Below, in pieces: positions 6,765 through 9,260 of a DNA stretch of 9,260 nt (positions within the stretch are counted from its first letter, which is position 1; the number at the start of each line of letters is the position of its first letter). The notes under the pieces are model-generated. The model worked only from the letters and a program-made list of their open reading frames with translations. It was not told the DNA's origin and searched no databases. Source of the DNA: Clostridia bacterium (lineage in GTDB: Bacteria; Bacillota; Clostridia; Oscillospirales; Acutalibacteraceae); NCBI GenBank assembly GCA_017519685.1, contig JAFWRV010000305.1, positions 1-9,260 of the forward strand, read 5' to 3'. The translations under genes and the position numbers were made by a program.

Positions 6765-8129
6765 ATGGACGACCCCGGTCCTGCGTATACCATTATTCTT
6801 AAACTGATACTTTTACTTGTTCTTATCATAGTCAACGCGTTTTTCGCAATGAGCGAAATCGCGATTATTTCGCTCAACGATATCAAGATAAAAAATCAGG
6901 CGGAAGAAGGCAACAAAAAGGCAAAGCAGATTCTGAAGCTGACGGAAAACTCAAGCAGTTTTCTCTCCACTATCCAGATAGGCGTTACCCTTGCCGGATT
7001 TCTTACTTCCGCATCGGCTTCAACCTCTTTCGCGGCAATGCTGACAAACGCGGTTGTTGCGAGATGGCCCGGAATCAGGGCAGGCATTGTGTCCGCCGTT
7101 TCGGTTGTCGTTATAACAATCCTGACTTCATATTTTTCACTGGTGCTCGGTGAACTTGCCCCTAAAAAAATCGCGATGCAGTCGCCCGAAAAAGTTTCGT
7201 TCCGTGTGGTCGGAATTCTCCTCGGATTCGCGAAAATCACGCGACCGTTTGTGAAATTCCTCTCCCTTTCAACCAACGGCGTTGTCCGTCTTTTCGGCTT
7301 TGACCCCAATGCCGATGAAGAAAACGTCACGGAAGAAGAAATCCGTATGATGGTTGACGCAGGCGAAGAAAAAGGCGTAATAGAAAACGCGCAGGCGGAA
7401 ATGATTGACAATATTTTTGAGTTTGACGATCTCGACGCCGGCGACATTATGACTCACAGAACCGATATGGTTGCGATTGAAGTTACACGCTCTCTCGGCG
7501 AGGTTGCCGACCTGTGCGTTGAAAACGGTTATTCGAGAATCCCCGTTTTCAAAGAGGACCAGGACAATATTGTCGGCGTTCTTTACGCAAAGGACCTGCT
7601 CCAGTATGTCGGTCAGAAAATCCCTTCAAACCTGACAATAGAATCGGTAATGAGAAAACCGCTTTATGTCGCCGAAACCCAGGCGTGCTCAGATATCTTC
7701 AAGGCGATGAACGAGAGCCGCACACAGTTCGCGGTCGTTGTTGACGAATACGGCGGCACGGCGGGAATTGTCACGCTGGAAGACGTTATAGAATCAATAG
7801 TCGGAAACATCCGCGACGAATATGATGACGATGACGAGGAAGAAATCGTCAGGAGAGATGAAACCACATTCACCATTGACGGCACCACAAATCTCGACGA
7901 GGTTGACGAGCTTGTCGGCATAAATCTGCCCGAGGGCGATTATGACACGCTCGGCGGCTTCATAATAAACCTTCTCGGCTATCTTCCCGATGAAAACGCC
8001 GAGCTGCCGATTGTCACGGAATACGAAAACCTGAGATTTACGGTCAACTCAATTGAAGACAGACGCCTCGGAGAGATAAAAGTCGAGATTCTTCCCACAG
8101 GGGAAGATGAAGAAAAAGAAGATGAATAA
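6765..8129 (+). CDS. CNNM/CorC-type membrane protein with tandem CBS domains (HlyC/CorC family)
   Basis: This 454-residue protein has the full DUF21-CBS-CBS-CorC_HlyC layout. The membrane domain (about 1-180) has hydrophobic segments at about 9-30, 66-90, 105-130 and 144-165, the FFAMSEIAI motif (26-34) and LGELAPKKIA (128-137), a conserved CNNM ion-path motif. A pair of CBS domains follows at about 225-350; the second ends in VVDEYGGTAGIVTLEDVIE (325-343). An acidic run (DEYDDDDEEE, 351-360) joins it to the C-terminal CorC_HlyC domain (about 365-445), and the tail is again acidic. Family members are linked to magnesium (or cobalt) efflux and ion homeostasis, with CBS domains sensing nucleotides; the name haemolysin is historical. 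The ATG at 6765 has AAAGGAG 10 nt upstream. It has its own promoter and terminator, so it is probably functionally separate from the operon. Confidence 0.93.
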   Translation: MDDPGPAYTIILKLILLLVLIIVNAFFAMSEIAIISLNDIKIKNQAEEGNKKAKQILKLTENSSSFLSTIQIGVTLAGFLTSASASTSFAAMLTNAVVARWPGIRAGIVSAVSVVVITILTSYFSLVLGELAPKKIAMQSPEKVSFRVVGILLGFAKITRPFVKFLSLSTNGVVRLFGFDPNADEENVTEEEIRMMVDAGEEKGVIENAQAEMIDNIFEFDDLDAGDIMTHRTDMVAIEVTRSLGEVADLCVENGYSRIPVFKEDQDNIVGVLYAKDLLQYVGQKIPSNLTIESVMRKPLYVAETQACSDIFKAMNESRTQFAVVVDEYGGTAGIVTLEDVIESIVGNIRDEYDDDDEEEIVRRDETTFTIDGTTNLDEVDELVGINLPEGDYDTLGGFIINLLGYLPDENAELPIVTEYENLRFTVNSIEDRRLGEIKVEILPTGEDEEKEDE

Positions 8130-8160
8130 GTAAGTTCCTTTTAAAATTCAATAATTGCAG

Positions 8161-8194
8161 TACCCGGCGTGATTCACATCCCGCCGGGTATTTT
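8161..8194 (+). terminator. Rho-independent terminator after the CorC-type gene
   Basis: A 9-bp perfect, GC-rich stem, TACCCGGCG (8161-8169) with CGCCGGGTA (8182-8190), has a 12-nt loop and is followed by TTTTAT. The T-run is on the plus strand, so it ends rightward transcription from the CorC-type gene 32 nt upstream. The reverse side lacks a T-run. Confidence 0.85.
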
Positions 8195-8199
8195 ATCTC

Positions 8200-8222
8200 A
8201 TAATTTCCCACACGGAAATTAT
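8200..8222. repeat. AT-rich inverted repeat between convergent genes
   Basis: ATAATTTCC (8200-8208) and GGAAATTAT (8214-8222) form a perfect 9-bp stem with a 5-nt loop, CACAC. It lies 22 nt beyond the stop of the leftward lipoprotein gene and could help end that transcript, but neither side has a long T-run, so terminator function is unproven. Confidence 0.55.
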
Positions 8223-8244
8223 TGCTCGTATATTGTCAGAGTTT

Positions 8245-8967
8245 TTAATCCGCACTCCCGTATTTTGCAATAATGTCAGCTTCCATTTGATCAACATCTA
8301 TCCATTCTTCGGTTTGAGGCGTATACTTGCCGGCTTCGACAGCTTCGTCAAATTCATCTTCATAAGTATATGGGTAATCCGGAGAAAGATAGTAAGTATT
8401 TATTATCTCATCATCAAATGTGTAAACTATATCGGCATTATAGATTTCATCATCTTCCTGATTTGCAAAATCTTTTGGATTTAAGCATGGCTTTTCGCTG
8501 AAATAATCACGAATGGTTTCTGCCATTTTGAAATTTGCTTTGTCAAAATCTTTTCTTGATATATTAAAATGAAGAACGAATTGCTTCATTACCATTTCTT
8601 CGGCCGATGATGTGTTGTCAATCGTATTGAACCATTCGTTAAATTCATTTCTATTAACTAAACTTATAAACGAAGCCGGAACAGAATAAAAAGCACTTCT
8701 GTATTTTTGAGGCCTGATTACTGCTCCGCCATGTCCGTTTTCATTCGATTCACGACTTGTATCTTTACTATTACTTTTGCTCTTTGTGTCGGTTATTTCG
8801 CTTTTAGACTGCTCTACCGTATTTTCAGATTCCGTTTCATCAAGTCGTGTTATTGCAGGAGTTAAAAGTGATTTGCTTGTTGATTCTTTTATTTCCGTGC
8901 AAGCAGTCAGGAAAACCAAAACGATTATTAAAACCTGTACCGCAAATGAATACTTAACTTTTTTCAT
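8245..8967 (-). CDS. Uncharacterised lipoprotein
   Basis: This 240-residue protein has a lipoprotein signal: MKKVKYS, a hydrophobic core (8-20) and lipobox LTAC with C23. Residues about 24-80 are a Ser/Lys/Glu/Thr-rich low-complexity linker. A putative globular domain from about 88 to the end starts YRSAFYSVPASF, contains EFNEWFNTID and FNISRKDFDKANF, and ends in an acidic section rich in Asp/Glu/Tyr. I do not recognise a catalytic motif. It resembles anonymous Clostridia lipoproteins and would sit on the outer face of the membrane. The ATG at 8967 has a strong GGAGGA site 7 nt upstream. It follows the M23 peptidase gene closely (12-nt gap), and that gene's stop codon overlaps the ribosome site, so the two are probably co-transcribed. 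Base composition is AT-rich: a hand count of 8401-8460 gives 18 G/C in 60, against 35 in 60 at 4561-4620. Confidence 0.85.
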   Translation of the reverse strand: MKKVKYSFAVQVLIIVLVFLTACTEIKESTSKSLLTPAITRLDETESENTVEQSKSEITDTKSKSNSKDTSRESNENGHGGAVIRPQKYRSAFYSVPASFISLVNRNEFNEWFNTIDNTSSAEEMVMKQFVLHFNISRKDFDKANFKMAETIRDYFSEKPCLNPKDFANQEDDEIYNADIVYTFDDEIINTYYLSPDYPYTYEDEFDEAVEAGKYTPQTEEWIDVDQMEADIIAKYGSAD

Positions 8968-8973
8968 AATAGT

Positions 8974-8981
8974 TTCCTCCT
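8974..8981 (-). promoter_or_regulatory. Ribosome binding site overlapping the M23 stop codon
   Basis: On the minus strand, AGGAGGAA overlaps the TAG that ends the M23 peptidase gene and lies 6 nt before the lipoprotein ATG. This supports translational coupling of the two genes. Confidence 0.75.
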
Positions 8982-9260
8982 AATTATTGTAGTTATACCA
9001 GTAAAAACCATATCCGTTATTTGCAGCATAACATGTTCGATTTAAATTAAAAGCAAATTCAATATAGAAGTATACAGGGTTTATAGTTCTGATAAAATCA
9101 CTTCTTCCGGAATCGCCGATTGCCGCGTTTATATTATTGGCTTCCATGTGCAGATGATATCCTTGAGCATTACCAGTATTGCCAACATATCCAATTATAT
9201 CACCTTTTTTTATCATATCATTTTGGTGAAATAAAGAATAGTTTTTCATATGTTGTAATA
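8980..9260 (-). CDS. M23-family zinc metallopeptidase, C-terminal part (runs off right edge)
   Basis: The frame is open to the window edge and ends at TAG (8982-8980). The N-terminal visible part reads LQHM, the position of the catalytic His in M23 (Y-x-H-[LM]). Then come IKKGDIIGYVGNTGNAQG and HLHME, carrying the H-x-H zinc/catalytic motif, and a typical INPVYF ending. The tail after that is rich in Asn and aromatics (NNGYGFYWYNYNN). M23 enzymes cut peptidoglycan cross-bridges or stems outside the membrane. The ATG at 9249 is internal, not the start: it would remove the upstream zinc-ligand half of the domain, which lies beyond the window. It is followed by the lipoprotein gene with coupled translation. 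Confidence 0.85.
   Translation of the reverse strand, partial: LQHMKNYSLFHQNDMIKKGDIIGYVGNTGNAQGYHLHMEANNINAAIGDSGRSDFIRTINPVYFYIEFAFNLNRTCYAANNGYGFYWYNYNN

Noticed and set aside
8233..8484. Plus-strand frame of 83 residues rich in Ile/Phe
   Set aside because: It is antisense to the lipoprotein gene, with no ribosome site and AT-driven hydrophobic content.
9247..9249. ATG at 9249 as the true start of the M23 gene
   Set aside because: The frame stays open to the edge and LQH just upstream is the catalytic His position. Starting here would give half a domain.

Overview
The window looks like chromosomal DNA from an anaerobic, low- to mid-GC Firmicute, most likely a gut-type Clostridia (Oscillospirales/Ruminococcaceae-like). 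This is inferred from strong Shine-Dalgarno sites, sigma-A promoters, TTG starts on two genes, a lipoprotein with a Clostridia-style lipobox, and an exported Big2 (bacterial Ig-like) protein with a Pro/Thr-rich linker. No rRNA, tRNA, mobile element or CRISPR array was seen, so the placement rests on protein style only.

Layout. (1) Positions 1-910, minus strand: the N-terminal part of a large exported protein (signal peptide, Big2-like domain, Trp-rich helix, eight 7-residue repeats, start of a propeller-like repeat) that runs off the left edge. (2) Positions 911-1086: a divergent promoter region. (3) Positions 1087-6701, plus strand: a tightly packed five-gene operon encoding a LarA-family nickel-pincer hydroxyacid racemase/epimerase homologue, a PHP-domain phosphoesterase, decarboxylating 6-phosphogluconate dehydrogenase (gnd), a PfkB-family sugar-acid kinase, and a GH130 beta-mannoside phosphorylase-like protein. 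The four gaps are 2, 1, 13 and 1 nt. (4) Positions 6702-8129: a near-consensus promoter starting 2 nt after the GH130 stop, then a CNNM/CorC-type membrane protein, then a rho-independent terminator at 8161-8194. (5) Positions 8245-9260, minus strand: a visibly AT-richer segment holding an uncharacterised lipoprotein and, upstream of it, the C-terminal part of an M23 peptidase that runs off the right edge.

How the genes may work together. The operon reads as a sugar-acid route. GH130 enzymes release mannose 1-phosphate from beta-mannosides. Some LarA relatives epimerise C2 of sugar acids, including D-gluconate/D-mannonate. A PfkB kinase could phosphorylate the product, and Gnd would convert 6-phosphogluconate to ribulose 5-phosphate, CO2 and NADPH. 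No glucose-6-phosphate dehydrogenase or lactonase gene is adjacent, so Gnd may serve an aldonate rather than the classical oxidative pentose phosphate pathway. This pathway is an inference from gene content; no substrate can be read from the sequence. The operon contains no transporter, regulator or NPN-cofactor gene (larB, larC, larE), so these must lie elsewhere in the genome if the model is right.
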